In this document: one piece after another, positions 8,827-16,889 of the stretch | Layout: each line of letters begins with the position of its first letter | Numbering within the stretch: position 1 is the stretch's first letter | Source of the DNA: DASRVA01 sp050732935 | GTDB lineage: Bacteria > Gemmatimonadota > Gemmatimonadetes > JACCXV01 > JAHWKZ01 | DNA: 32,447 nucleotides | Assembly: GCA_050732935.1 (NCBI GenBank) | Contig: JBOHRW010000032.1 | Location: forward strand, 1 to 32,447 | Direction: 5' to 3' | Made by a program: the position numbers and the translations under genes | The notes under the pieces: generated by a model | The model's input: the letters and a program-made list of their open reading frames with translations, nothing else | What the model was told of the DNA's origin: nothing | The model's database searches: none

Positions 8827-10407
8827 GTGAACGCCACCGCCCTCGCCGTGGTCGTCGTGTATTTGGTGGGGGTCTCCCTGATGGGCCTCTGGTTCTCGCG
8901 GAGACAGGACTCGACGGAGCAGTACTTCCTGGGGAACCGATCCTTCCCGTGGTGGGCAGTAGCCTGGAGCCTGATCGGGACCATCATCGGAAGCACCACC
9001 TTCGTCGGCCATCCTGGCGAGGTGTTCCGCACGAACATGTGGAACGCCCCCCTCCACCTCATGCTGATCCCGGTCATCTTCCTGGTGGCGCGGTATCTGG
9101 TGGTCTTCTATCGCCGCACCCTCAAGATGAGCGTGTACGGGTTCCTCGAGAGCCGGTTCGGTTACCCGGCGAGGTTGTATGGCGGGCTCGCCTTCGTCTT
9201 CAGCCGGATCGTCGACATCAGCGCGACGCTCTACTTCCTGGCCGTCGCGGTAGCGCTCCTGACGAGCTGGGAGATACGGACCGTGATCGTCGTGATCGGG
9301 ACCCTGACCGTGCTGTACACCTATCTCGGAGGCATCACCGCGGTCGTTTGGACCGACGGGGTTCAAGGCGTGGTCCTCGTCGGAGGTGCGCTGGCGTGCC
9401 TCGTGTTCATCTTGCTCGGTAGCACGGAGAGTGCCGGCGAGCTCGTATCGACTGCCTGGGAGGGAGGCAAGTTCAGCTGGGGGAGCTGGAGGTTGAGCCT
9501 GGTCGAGGACAACGTCTGGGTCCTCATGATCCTCGGACTCGTCTGGGCGCTTCAGCGGTACGCGACCGATCAGCACATGGTCCAGCGTTACCTGATCGCA
9601 CGTAGCGACCGCGAGGCGCAGCGGGCCGCCTATTTCGGAGGGCTGTCCGCCCTGCCGATCTGGACCCTGTTCTGGCTGGTAGGGGCGCTGCTGTGGGCCC
9701 ACTACGAAACGTCTCCGCGAGCGCTGCCCCCCGAGGTCCTGGCGGATCAGACCCGCATCTTGCCCTACTTCGTTCTCACGGAGTTCCCACCCGTGCTGCT
9801 CGGGCTGATCATCGCCGCGCTGGCGGCCGCGGCCATGTCCTCGCTGGACTCGGACATCAACGCCGTCGCCACGGTCGTGGTGGAGGACTACTACGACCAC
9901 GTGCGCCCGGGAGCCACCGATCGCAAACGCCTCCGCGTGGGGAAATGGACGGTCGTGATCATGGGGACACTCTGCATTCTGGCGGCGCTCCAGTGGATCG
10001 GCGTACAGTCGGCGATCGGGTTCATGTTCGACCTGATCTCGGTCGCCACGGCGGGCGTGCTCGGCCTCTTCGCGCTGGGGATCCTCTTCCGCCGAGCCAC
10101 GGCCCGCGGGGCGTTCACCGGCATCGTGGCTTGCGTGGTGTTCACGGCATGGGCGACGTTCACGGCGATCGAGCTGCCGGCGCTGGGCGGGACTCTCCTC
10201 GATCTAGGGCCGGCGAACTATCCGTGGAACACCAAGCTGATCGGGGTCTTCAGCAGCCTCGTGCTTCTGATCGTGGGTCTGGTGGCCAGCGTCGTCCTCG
10301 GCGGCAGCCGTCCCGAGCGGGCGTCCATGACCCTGTGGCGGCTCCAGGGTGAGACGGAGGACCGCATGACGCGATCTGGGGTGACTCCGACGGGAGCGGA
10401 TGCATGA
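8827..10407 (+). CDS. Sodium:solute symporter (SSS family)
   Basis: 526 residues, GTG start 13 bases after the kinase stop; an earlier start is needed for the first membrane helix, so a start further downstream is unlikely. The protein is almost entirely hydrophobic helices (about 13 membrane segments). The typical SSS opening is a short helix, then 'STEQYFLGNRSFPWW' and 'IGTIIGSTTFVGHPG'. Later come 'YLGGITAVVWTDGVQG' and 'AAAMSSLDSDINAVAT', the motif near the Na+-binding region. It sits in the inner membrane and would import the organic acid, sugar or sugar acid used by the neighbouring aldolase, dehydrogenase and kinase. The substrate cannot be read from sequence. Its stop overlaps the next start (ATGA). 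Confidence 0.88.
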   Translation: MNATALAVVVVYLVGVSLMGLWFSRRQDSTEQYFLGNRSFPWWAVAWSLIGTIIGSTTFVGHPGEVFRTNMWNAPLHLMLIPVIFLVARYLVVFYRRTLKMSVYGFLESRFGYPARLYGGLAFVFSRIVDISATLYFLAVAVALLTSWEIRTVIVVIGTLTVLYTYLGGITAVVWTDGVQGVVLVGGALACLVFILLGSTESAGELVSTAWEGGKFSWGSWRLSLVEDNVWVLMILGLVWALQRYATDQHMVQRYLIARSDREAQRAAYFGGLSALPIWTLFWLVGALLWAHYETSPRALPPEVLADQTRILPYFVLTEFPPVLLGLIIAALAAAAMSSLDSDINAVATVVVEDYYDHVRPGATDRKRLRVGKWTVVIMGTLCILAALQWIGVQSAIGFMFDLISVATAGVLGLFALGILFRRATARGAFTGIVACVVFTAWATFTAIELPALGGTLLDLGPANYPWNTKLIGVFSSLVLLIVGLVASVVLGGSRPERASMTLWRLQGETEDRMTRSGVTPTGADA

Positions 10408-11396
10408 ACTACGAGTTCCTCTCCGACACAGGCGTCATGGTTTCGCCCCTTGCCCTTGGGACGATGTCGTTCGGCGGCGACGCCGACGAGAAGACGGCGC
10501 GGGCGATCTTCGAGCGCTGCCGGGAGGCGGGCATCAACGTCTTTGACTGCGCCAACGTCTACGAGAACGGCCTCTCCGAGAAAATCCTCGGAGAGCTGGT
10601 GGCCGATTGTCGCGATGAGGTGCTCGTCACCAGCAAGGCCTTTTTTCCCACCGGTGAGGATCCCAACGCACGAGGCGCGTCGCGGCGTCATCTCCGGCAG
10701 GCCGTCGAAGCGAGCCTCGGGCGTCTCCGCACCGATCGTATCGACCTCTACTTCATTCACCGCTTCGACGACAGGACGGCGCTGGAGGAGACGCTTCGCG
10801 CCCTCGACGATCTCGTGCGCGAGGGGAAGATCCTGTACACGGCCGCCAGCAACTTCGCCGCCTGGCAGGTGGAGAAGGCGCTCGGGATCTCGGCGCTCGA
10901 GGGGCTCGTCCGCTTCAAGGCCATCCAGCCCATGTACAACCTGGTCAAGCGCCAGGCGGAGGTGGAGATCCTGCCGATGGCGGGAGCCGAGAACGTGGCC
11001 GTCTTCCCGTACAGTCCGCTCGGCGGCGGCCTCCTCACCGGGAAGTACGGGCGCTCGAAGCGGCCCGACTCCGGTAGGCTCATGGAAAACGCGATGTACC
11101 AGGTGCGCTACGGCGAGGACTGGGTCTACGAAACCGCCGAGCGCTTCACGGATTTCGCCCGCGAGCGCGGCTGGGAGCCGGCGGCGCTCGCCGTGGCATG
11201 GGTCGCCGGCCATCCGGCGGTCACGGCCCCGCTGATCGGCACCCGCAACCTGGAACAGCTGGAAGGCTCGCTCGCCGCGCTCGAGATCGACATGACCCCG
11301 GAGCTCCGCGCCGAGATCTCCGCGCTCTCGCCCGAGCCGCCGCCCGCCACCGACCGCGTCGACGAGCGGACAGAGAGCGGCTGGCTCACGCGCTGA
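10404..11396 (+). CDS. Aldo/keto reductase, last gene of the catabolic operon
   Basis: 330 residues from ATG 10404 (ATGA overlap). It is a TIM-barrel NAD(P)H-dependent reductase with the complete catalytic tetrad: Asp48 and Tyr53 ('FDCANVYENGLSE'), Lys78 ('LVTSKAF') and His119 ('YFIHRFDD'). The C-terminal cofactor-binding part includes 'AWVAGHPAVTAPLIGTRNLEQL'. The length is normal. In this operon it probably interconverts a carbonyl sugar and a polyol, or oxidises an aldose before acid-sugar breakdown, but that is inference from location. No terminator hairpin is evident in the 73 bases before the convergent gene. Confidence 0.87.
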   Translation: MNYEFLSDTGVMVSPLALGTMSFGGDADEKTARAIFERCREAGINVFDCANVYENGLSEKILGELVADCRDEVLVTSKAFFPTGEDPNARGASRRHLRQAVEASLGRLRTDRIDLYFIHRFDDRTALEETLRALDDLVREGKILYTAASNFAAWQVEKALGISALEGLVRFKAIQPMYNLVKRQAEVEILPMAGAENVAVFPYSPLGGGLLTGKYGRSKRPDSGRLMENAMYQVRYGEDWVYETAERFTDFARERGWEPAALAVAWVAGHPAVTAPLIGTRNLEQLEGSLAALEIDMTPELRAEISALSPEPPPATDRVDERTESGWLTR

Positions 11397-11469
11397 GGAG
11401 CGGTCGGAACCGTGATCTGCTCGCCGGCGCGCTGGCCTGCGCTGCGTCGCCGGTCGGGCTCCGACACCT

Positions 11470-12072
11470 TCAGATGGAGGTGTTCCTTTGCGCGAGCGCC
11501 ACCCAGGCGACCAGGGCCGCGAGCTTCTGGTCGGCCCGCCATGGTCCCTCGAGGGATCTCCCGAAGGCGGTAACCTTGCGCTTCAGCTCGTCCTGCGAGG
11601 TCTTCAGGACGTGGGCAGCTTCCGCGTAGGCGTCACGCTCGACGAGCGTCACCGGATCCAGGCCGTGAGTGGCCAGCGCGGCCCCGAGGACGGACCTGAA
11701 GAGCTGGCCCTCCAGGGCGTGCGCGCGAATGTGGGGATTCGTGATCCGTCCGGGATCGGTGAGGCTGCCCACCACGAGGCCGGCGGCGCGGATCCGGCGG
11801 CCGGCTTCGGCGTGCTCGTCGAGAAGCCGGGCTACCGATCTCGTGGTGACGCGGCGCACGATCCCTGCTCGTCTCCGGATCTCGGCGACCCCCTCCTCGA
11901 GGGCGCCTCGCGCGGCGTGATAGGGCTGGCGGGACTCCTCGATAGCCGGATCGGATAGGTCGAGGATCCGGCGTTCCAGCAGTGTAGGGGATCGGGCCGA
12001 CCCACCCACTACGACCGTGGCGGCCCAGCCCGACCGAACGCGAAACCCCGCGGCGGTTTCCAAGGCGCTCAC
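11470..12072 (-). CDS. Uncharacterised 200-residue protein, third gene of padR operon
   Basis: 200 residues from GTG 12072 on the - strand, 9 bases after the stop of the HAAS membrane protein, with an AAGAGG ribosome site in the gap. I do not recognise a named family. It is soluble, with no signal peptide or membrane helix. An N-terminal beta-rich stretch ('GWAATVVVGG', 'TLLERRILDL') precedes 'ESRQPYHAA', then alternating helices and strands ('AGLVVGSLTDPG'), and a C-terminal helical part (KTSQDELKRKVTAFG, ending KLAALVAWVAL). The strand order and the last helices loosely recall RNase H-like resolvase folds, but no acidic catalytic set is obvious. A role connected with the PadR regulon is inferred only from position. 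Confidence 0.72.
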   Translation of the reverse strand: MSALETAAGFRVRSGWAATVVVGGSARSPTLLERRILDLSDPAIEESRQPYHAARGALEEGVAEIRRRAGIVRRVTTRSVARLLDEHAEAGRRIRAAGLVVGSLTDPGRITNPHIRAHALEGQLFRSVLGAALATHGLDPVTLVERDAYAEAAHVLKTSQDELKRKVTAFGRSLEGPWRADQKLAALVAWVALAQRNTSI

Positions 12073-12081
12073 GGCGCCTCT

Positions 12082-13077
12082 TCAGACGCTCGAGATGCCC
12101 GGATCGACCAGGTTGCGCGCGTGCGCCATTCGCACCGCGCGGACGGCCTCGGCGACGGACGAGACCAGGATGATCACCGCCACGATCGCGATCACCGGCT
12201 TGAACGCGACGTCGAGCACGGTGAACGGCCCGTCCGCCACGATGGCGAGCGCGACGAATGCGCCGAAGGCGTCGATTGCGGCCTCGAGACCGTGGGCCAG
12301 CGGATCCTTGAAGCCGCGGATGATCAGCCACAGGTCGTGGAGGATCCCCCCGACGATCCACACATCGAGCCACGGCAGGAACGTCCGGTAGTTGGGATCG
12401 AGGACCGGGAAAGGACCCCATTCGTCACCGCGGATGATCAGGATGCCGAGCCACTCGGGGGCGAAGTGGAGGGCGATCAGGAAAAAGAGTCCGGCAACAA
12501 TGCTGATCGTGCGCCCGATCCGCGAGACACGTCCGGGGCGGGGAAGCTCGGGGAGCTTGCGCGGATCCCAGGCTCGCTCGCCGGCCATGGCACCGAGCTC
12601 GTCCCGGCGCCGTCCCAGGCGTTCGATCGTGGCGAACACTACGACGAGAACGCCCAGGTTTGCCAGGGCTCCCATCAGTATGTCGTAGGCGCCGGTCATC
12701 TCCGTGAACTCGAATCGGAAGGGGATTACGTACATGGTCGTATGCACAGCGTCCAGCGTCCAGAGGATCGCGAGGACGGCGTAGATCCCGAGCACGATCG
12801 CAACGGCGGTCCGGAAGGCCGGGTAAAGAGCGGGCCCGATCAGATGCTCCGTGTCCGCTGAGTAGCGACGGGCCACGGAGGCCGGCTCCCCGAAGGCCGA
12901 GATCCGCTCGAGGGCGACTTCCTCCGGCGGGCGCCCGGGCTCGGCGGCAATCCGCTCCTCGATCTCGTCGATGAGGAGTGACCTGAGCTCCCCGGCCACG
13001 TCGGCCCGGGCGCTGCGGGGGAGCCGGCGCGCGACCTGTCGCACATAGCGTTCGATCCACTCCTGCCAGTTCGTCAT
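12082..13077 (-). CDS. HAAS-domain polytopic membrane protein, PadR partner
   Basis: 331 residues from ATG 13077, which overlaps the padR stop as ATGA; the open frame upstream is antiparallel noise. Residues ~1-75 are a soluble helical domain ('RLPRSARADVAGELRSLL..EIEERIA', 'ALERISAFGEPASVARRY') like HAAS/DUF1700 domains that accompany PadR-type regulators. About six hydrophobic segments follow (FRTAVAIVLGIYAVLAI, ILMGALANLGVLVVVFA, TISIVAGLFFLIAL, WLDVWIVGGILHDLWLII, a final pair ending VIAIVAVIILVSSVAEAV). It is an inner-membrane protein. HAAS domains are thought to link membrane or signalling proteins to cytosolic partners, and the PadR-HAAS pairing is widespread. Its specific activity is unknown. 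Confidence 0.82.
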   Translation of the reverse strand: MTNWQEWIERYVRQVARRLPRSARADVAGELRSLLIDEIEERIAAEPGRPPEEVALERISAFGEPASVARRYSADTEHLIGPALYPAFRTAVAIVLGIYAVLAILWTLDAVHTTMYVIPFRFEFTEMTGAYDILMGALANLGVLVVVFATIERLGRRRDELGAMAGERAWDPRKLPELPRPGRVSRIGRTISIVAGLFFLIALHFAPEWLGILIIRGDEWGPFPVLDPNYRTFLPWLDVWIVGGILHDLWLIIRGFKDPLAHGLEAAIDAFGAFVALAIVADGPFTVLDVAFKPVIAIVAVIILVSSVAEAVRAVRMAHARNLVDPGISSV

Positions 13078-13415
13078 CTCGAAAGTCCCTCCATGACCTC
13101 GTTCATCTCCCGCCATTCGGAAGCGAGCCGGCTGCGGACCTGCCGACCCGTCTCGGTGATCCGGTAGTATCGGCGCCGCCGACCGTCCTCGACGCGCCAG
13201 CGGCTGGAGAGGAGCCGCTGGTCCTCCAGTCGCCGGAGGAGGGGATAGAGCGTGCCCTCCTCGATCTCGAGGCCGCGCTCGGCCAGCTCCTTCCGGAGCG
13301 ACCAGCCGTACTCCTCGCTCCCGAGCGCCCCCAGGACAGCCAGGACGATCCCCCCGCGGCGGATCTCCTGGAGCAGGGCGTCGAGAGCGTCGGGGCGCGA
13401 GCCGTCGGTTACCAT
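13074..13415 (-). CDS. PadR-family transcriptional regulator
   Basis: 113 residues, a compact winged-helix PadR protein: 'VLAVLGALGSEEYGWSLRKELAERG', then 'EEGTLYPLLRRLEDQRLLSSRW' (recognition helix and wing), 'GRRRRYYRITETG' and a short C-terminal helix for dimerisation. Such regulators are usually dimeric repressors of nearby membrane protein or transporter genes. It is the first gene of a three-gene - strand operon and overlaps the HAAS gene by 4 bases. The ATG at 13413-13415 lies right beside a palindrome and a promoter -10, so autorepression is likely. No ribosome-binding site is visible, which fits a leaderless transcript. Confidence 0.92.
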   Translation of the reverse strand: MVTDGSRPDALDALLQEIRRGGIVLAVLGALGSEEYGWSLRKELAERGLEIEEGTLYPLLRRLEDQRLLSSRWRVEDGRRRRYYRITETGRQVRSRLASEWREMNEVMEGLSR

Positions 13416-13421
13416 GCGCTA

Positions 13422-13433
13422 CATGGTACCATG
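13422..13433. promoter_or_regulatory. Palindromic operator candidate at padR promoter
   Basis: CATGGTACCATG is a perfect 12-base palindrome covering the padR -10. A further half-site, ACCATG at 13411-13416, includes the padR start codon, so three ACCATG/CATGGT half-sites fall within 23 bases. Position and symmetry suggest the PadR binding site for autorepression. This is inferred; no binding data are available. Confidence 0.65.
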
Positions 13434-13451
13434 CGGCACACAGTATGTCAA
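13423..13451 (-). promoter_or_regulatory. padR promoter, predicted leaderless
   Basis: On the - strand a perfect -35 TTGACA (TGTCAA at 13446-13451) is followed after exactly 17 bases by TACCAT (ATGGTA at 13423-13428) as -10. Only 7 bases separate the -10 from the padR ATG at 13415, so transcription should start at or next to the A of the start codon. Confidence 0.75.
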
Positions 13452-13542
13452 GAGCGTTGGTCGGGGCGGCGGCCACTCCTCCGGGCTATGCGCCAGTCTT
13501 GGGGTGGGTGTCCGATGAATGACGGCGACGTCGTGGCGTCGT

Positions 13543-13570
13543 TTGCATCCTGACAAGGCTGTCCCATAAT
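13543..13570 (+). promoter_or_regulatory. Promoter upstream of aldo/keto reductase
   Basis: TTGCAT at 13543-13548 and CATAAT at 13565-13570 are separated by 16 bases, giving a plausible sigma-70 type promoter for the gene starting at 13605. It is divergent from the padR promoter. Confidence 0.5.
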
Positions 13571-13604
13571 TGGTGTGAAACACCTATCCGAGGAGGACTG
13601 GATC

Positions 13605-14476
13605 GTGAAGACGAGCAGGCATGCGACCGCCGTCACCGCCGAGGCGAGCGGGAGCTTCGAGTTGGGCGACCTCGACGTGCGCCGGCTCGGTTTCGGCGCC
13701 ATGCGCATTACCGGCGTAGGTGTCTGGGGCGAACCCGAGGATCCGGAGGGCGTGAAGCGCGTCCTTCACCGCGTGTTGGATCTCGGCGTCAACCTCATCG
13801 ACACGGCCGACAGCTACGGCCCCGAGGTCTCCGAACGGCTGATCGCCGAGACCCTCCATCCGTACCCGGAAGGGCTCGTCATCGCCACCAAGGGTGGCTT
13901 CACCCGGAGCGGGCCGGGCCAGTGGGATCCCGACGGGCGTCCGGACCGCCTCCTTGAGGCGTGCGAGGGGAGCCTCAAGCGGCTCAGGCTCGAGACCATC
14001 GACCTCTACCAGCTCCACACGATCGATCCGGATGTCCCACTCGAGGATTCGGTGGGAGCGATCAAGGACCTCCAGGACGAGGGGAAGATCCGCTACATCG
14101 GTGTTTCGAACGTCAGCGAGGAAGAGCTCGATATCGCGATGGAGATCGTCGACGTGGTGTCGGTCCAGAACCGCTACAACCTGGCCGACCGCGACTCCGA
14201 GGACATCCTCGACCGCTGTGAGGCGCTCGGGATCGGTTTCATCCCGTGGTTCCCGCTGGCGGCGGGTCGGTTGGTCGGCGGACGAGAAGCGCTCGACGAG
14301 TTCGCCCGCGCGCACGAAGCGACCGCTGCCCAGATCGCTTCGCCTGGCTCCTCGAGCGCTCGCCCGTCATGCTGCCGATCCCCGGGACCTCGAGCGTCGA
14401 GCACCTCGAGGAGAATGTGGCGGCGGCCTCGATCGAGCTGAGCGAGGAGGAGTTCGAAACGCTGGCGAGTCGATAG
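13605..14476 (+). pseudogene. Aldo/keto reductase with a single frameshift
   Basis: The start GTG 13605 is chosen because AGGAGG (13591-13596) lies 8 bases upstream; an in-frame GTG at 13575 lacks this. The N-terminal 245 residues are intact, with catalytic Asp66 and Tyr71 ('LIDTADSYG'), Lys96 ('VIATKGGF') and His138 ('YQLHTID'). After 'ATAAQIA' near base 14338 the frame shifts; the family C-terminus ('FAWLLERSPVMLPIPGTSSVE', ending ETLASR at 14476) continues in another frame. Adding one base would restore a normal ~290-residue enzyme. Without the C-terminus the NADPH site and barrel are incomplete. The rest of the gene is well conserved, so a recent mutation or a sequence error are both possible. 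Confidence 0.85.
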
Positions 14477-14557
14477 CGCTGGCTCCGTGCAGGGGATCCG
14501 TCCCGGAGCCTGTATACCCTCCCGGACATCCGGACCGAAACGAACGGGGAGCTGCGT

Positions 14558-14770
14558 GTGGACGCCCGGGAGACCCGGTTCTACGTAATCAGTAGTGATC
14601 TCGACAAGGCGGAGGGAGAGTTCGCCGTCGACTGGCGGGTGGAGGACGGCGCGCTCACGGGCCGCCTCGCACGTCTGCTCATCATCGTCACCAGTCGTCC
14701 GCTGTTCAACATCCTCCTGATCGCTGCCGCCATCGTATTCGTCCTGCTCCGGCGGGCGTGGAAGGGCTAG
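14558..14770 (+). CDS. Small single-pass membrane protein, unknown
   Basis: 70 residues from GTG 14558 with a GGGGAG ribosome site a few bases upstream. The first ~45 residues are polar ('RFYVISSDLDKAEGEF', 'WRVEDGALTGRL'). The C-terminus is a membrane helix (LFNILLIAAAIVFVLLRR) closed by basic residues. Nothing identifies its function, and it could be a chance frame in GC-rich DNA. The ribosome site, the clean hydrophobic helix and the lack of a competing gene support it. A TATACC element near 14513-14518 might be its -10. Confidence 0.5.
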   Translation: MDARETRFYVISSDLDKAEGEFAVDWRVEDGALTGRLARLLIIVTSRPLFNILLIAAAIVFVLLRRAWKG

Positions 14771-14875
14771 TGCTTCGCCGCGGGGCGTCCCCCGATCGCT
14801 TGCCGGCGGTCGGTGGCCGGATCAGTTTGGGCCCCGACCGCCACGATCCACACTCTTCTCGGGGGGAAGTCAGGC

Positions 14876-16327
14876 ATGCGCTGGTGGAACGGCCTCTCGC
14901 CCGACAGGCTGGCTCTGCCCCTCTCGCTCGCCCTCCTGCTCGCCGGGTGCGCGGACGGATCGGACGCGCGCGCCGATGGCGACGCCACCACCGCCCTCGT
15001 CGGCGCGACGATCCTCGACGGCACGGGCGGCCCGGCGATCGACGACGGCGTCCTCCTCTTCTCCACCGACGGCATCGAGTGCGTGGGCAGTCGAGCCGAC
15101 TGCCCGGTGCCCGACGGGGCCGAGATCCATTACGTGACCGGGAGGTACCTCACGCCGGGCCTGATCGACACGCACGTCCACTTCAGCCAGACGGGCTGGC
15201 TCGATGGCCGTCCCGACGGGCCGGATCTGCGCGACCGGTATCCCTACGACGAGCTCGTGGGGGACCTGCGAGCGAATCCCGATCGGTTCTTCGCGAGCTA
15301 CCTGTGCGCCGGCGTCACGGGCGTCTTCGACGTGGGCGGGTTCCGCTGGACGATCGACATGGCGCGGGACGCGGCGGACGACCCGACGGCTCCTCATGTC
15401 CGCGCCGCTGGCCCTTTGATCTCGCACGCCGGCCGAGAGATCCTGAGCACTGGGAGCGACGGCAGTCAGTTCATCATGCTGACGAGCCCGGAAGCGGGAC
15501 GGGAGGGCGTGCGGGAGCTGGCCGGCCTCGGTGCCGACGCGGTCAAGGTGTGGTATCTGTCGCCGCCCGACTCGATATGGGACGAGATCGAGGGTCGGTT
15601 TCGGGCCGTGGCCGACGAAGCGCGATCGGCCGGCCTCCTGTTGATCGTTCACGCCACGGAACTACGGGCCGCCAGGGTCGCCGTGGACGCCGGCGCGTTC
15701 ATGCTCGTGCACTCGGTGGAGGACGAGGCTGTGGATCAGGAGTTCCTGGCGTTCATGAAGGAGCGGGGCACGATCTACGCCCCTACGCTGTTGGTGGGCC
15801 GGAACTGGGGCCGCGCCGTCGTGGCCGCCGTCACCGGCGACACGGTCCCCGAGTGGGACGACCCCCGGGGTTGCGTGGACGGGTGGACGGAGGAGAAGCT
15901 GCGGGCGGCGCCCGAGCTCCGGGAGCTCGTGTCCGACGAGGGCATCACGCCGGAGATGCTCGCGGCCGGCCGTGAGCGGGGTGCGCGGCGCCGGGAGGTC
16001 ATGGCCGCCAACCTGCGGCGCGTGCACGCCGCGGGGATCCCCATCGTGCTGGCCACCGACGCCGGCAATCCCCTCACCCTGCACGGCGTCTCCGCTCACC
16101 AGGAGCTGGCCGCGATGGAGGCGGCCGGGATCCCGCCGGAGGATCTCCTGGTGATGGCCACCCGAAACGGCGCGCGGGCGCTGCGCCGCCCCGATCTGGG
16201 CACGCTGGAGGCGGGGCAGGTCGCCGACATCCTCGTTTTGTCGGAGGACCCACGCGAGAGTGCGGCTGCCTTCGGGGCGCTCGACGCCGTCATCCACCTG
16301 GGCGTGTGGACAGGTCGCGGAGAGTGA
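14876..16327 (+). CDS. Amidohydrolase-superfamily lipoprotein
   Basis: 483 residues from ATG 14876, preceded by GGGGGGAAG. The signal 'LPLSLALLLAGC' gives a lipobox (LAGC), so the enzyme is exported and lipid-anchored. The amidohydrolase fold is clear: 'GLIDTHVHF' (HxH metal pair), 'AVKVWYL' (candidate carbamylated Lys), 'IVHATEL', 'LVHSVED' and 'LATDAGNP' (metal/catalytic Asp), plus the N- and C-terminal beta-sandwich ('TILDGTGG', 'LEAGQVADILVL'). Closest relatives by motif are imidazolonepropionase-like and Xaa-Pro dipeptidase (prolidase) amidohydrolases. The substrate could be dipeptides or a cyclic amide. A cupin_5 gene and a reductase follow closely. Confidence 0.87.
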   Translation: MRWWNGLSPDRLALPLSLALLLAGCADGSDARADGDATTALVGATILDGTGGPAIDDGVLLFSTDGIECVGSRADCPVPDGAEIHYVTGRYLTPGLIDTHVHFSQTGWLDGRPDGPDLRDRYPYDELVGDLRANPDRFFASYLCAGVTGVFDVGGFRWTIDMARDAADDPTAPHVRAAGPLISHAGREILSTGSDGSQFIMLTSPEAGREGVRELAGLGADAVKVWYLSPPDSIWDEIEGRFRAVADEARSAGLLLIVHATELRAARVAVDAGAFMLVHSVEDEAVDQEFLAFMKERGTIYAPTLLVGRNWGRAVVAAVTGDTVPEWDDPRGCVDGWTEEKLRAAPELRELVSDEGITPEMLAAGRERGARRREVMAANLRRVHAAGIPIVLATDAGNPLTLHGVSAHQELAAMEAAGIPPEDLLVMATRNGARALRRPDLGTLEAGQVADILVLSEDPRESAAAFGALDAVIHLGVWTGRGE

Positions 16328-16352
16328 CGGAAAGCTCATCGACGACATTCCC

Positions 16353-16889
16353 GTGACGACGGCGGCCTCCCTCATCGAGCGCCTGGGGCTCGTGCCGCTG
16401 CCGGACGAGGGGGGACATTACCGCGAGACGTGGCGGGCGGAGGAGACCGCTCCGGCCGACGCGCTTCCGGCCCGCTACCGCGGCGGGCGGGCGTTCGGCA
16501 CCGCCATCCTCTATCTCCTCACGTCCGACCCCGATTCCTTCTCCGCCCTCCACCGCCTCCCGACCGACGAGGTCTACCACTTCTACCTCGGGGATCCCGC
16601 CGAGATGCTCCTGCTGAAGCCGGACGGGCGAAGCGAGATCGTGACGCTCGGTCCCGACGTGCTGGGAGAAGAGAAGGTGCAGTACGTCGTCCCGCGCGGC
16701 GTGTGGCAGGGCTCCCGCGTCGCGCCGGGCGGACGCTGGGCGCTCCTCGGGACGACGATGGCGCCTGGCTTCGAATTCGCCGACTACGAGGCGGGCGACC
16801 GCGACGAGCTCATCATGCGCTATCCGGAGGCCACCGAGCGGATCCAAAATCTCACCCGCCAGGCGTCGCCTGAGGATGGCTCTGCGTGA
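16353..16889 (+). CDS. Cupin_5 (DUF985) protein
   Basis: 178 residues from GTG 16353, the first usable start in frame after the amidohydrolase stop (25 bases). There is no strong ribosome site, so translation may depend on coupling. The sequence follows the DUF985/cupin_5 pattern: 'LIERLGLVPLPDEGGHYRETWR', 'TAILYLLTSDPDSFSALHR', 'DEVYHFYLGDPAEML', 'YVVPRGVWQGSRV', 'LGTTMAPGFEFADYE'. The fold is a small beta-barrel, probably binding sugar or nucleotide-like ligands; biochemical roles in this family are poorly known. The stop overlaps the next GTG (GTGA). Confidence 0.88.
   Translation: MTTAASLIERLGLVPLPDEGGHYRETWRAEETAPADALPARYRGGRAFGTAILYLLTSDPDSFSALHRLPTDEVYHFYLGDPAEMLLLKPDGRSEIVTLGPDVLGEEKVQYVVPRGVWQGSRVAPGGRWALLGTTMAPGFEFADYEAGDRDELIMRYPEATERIQNLTRQASPEDGSA

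Noticed and set aside
13078..13476. N-terminal extension of the HAAS membrane protein
   Set aside because: The extra residues are the padR gene in another frame; ATG 13077 overlapping the padR stop is the natural start.
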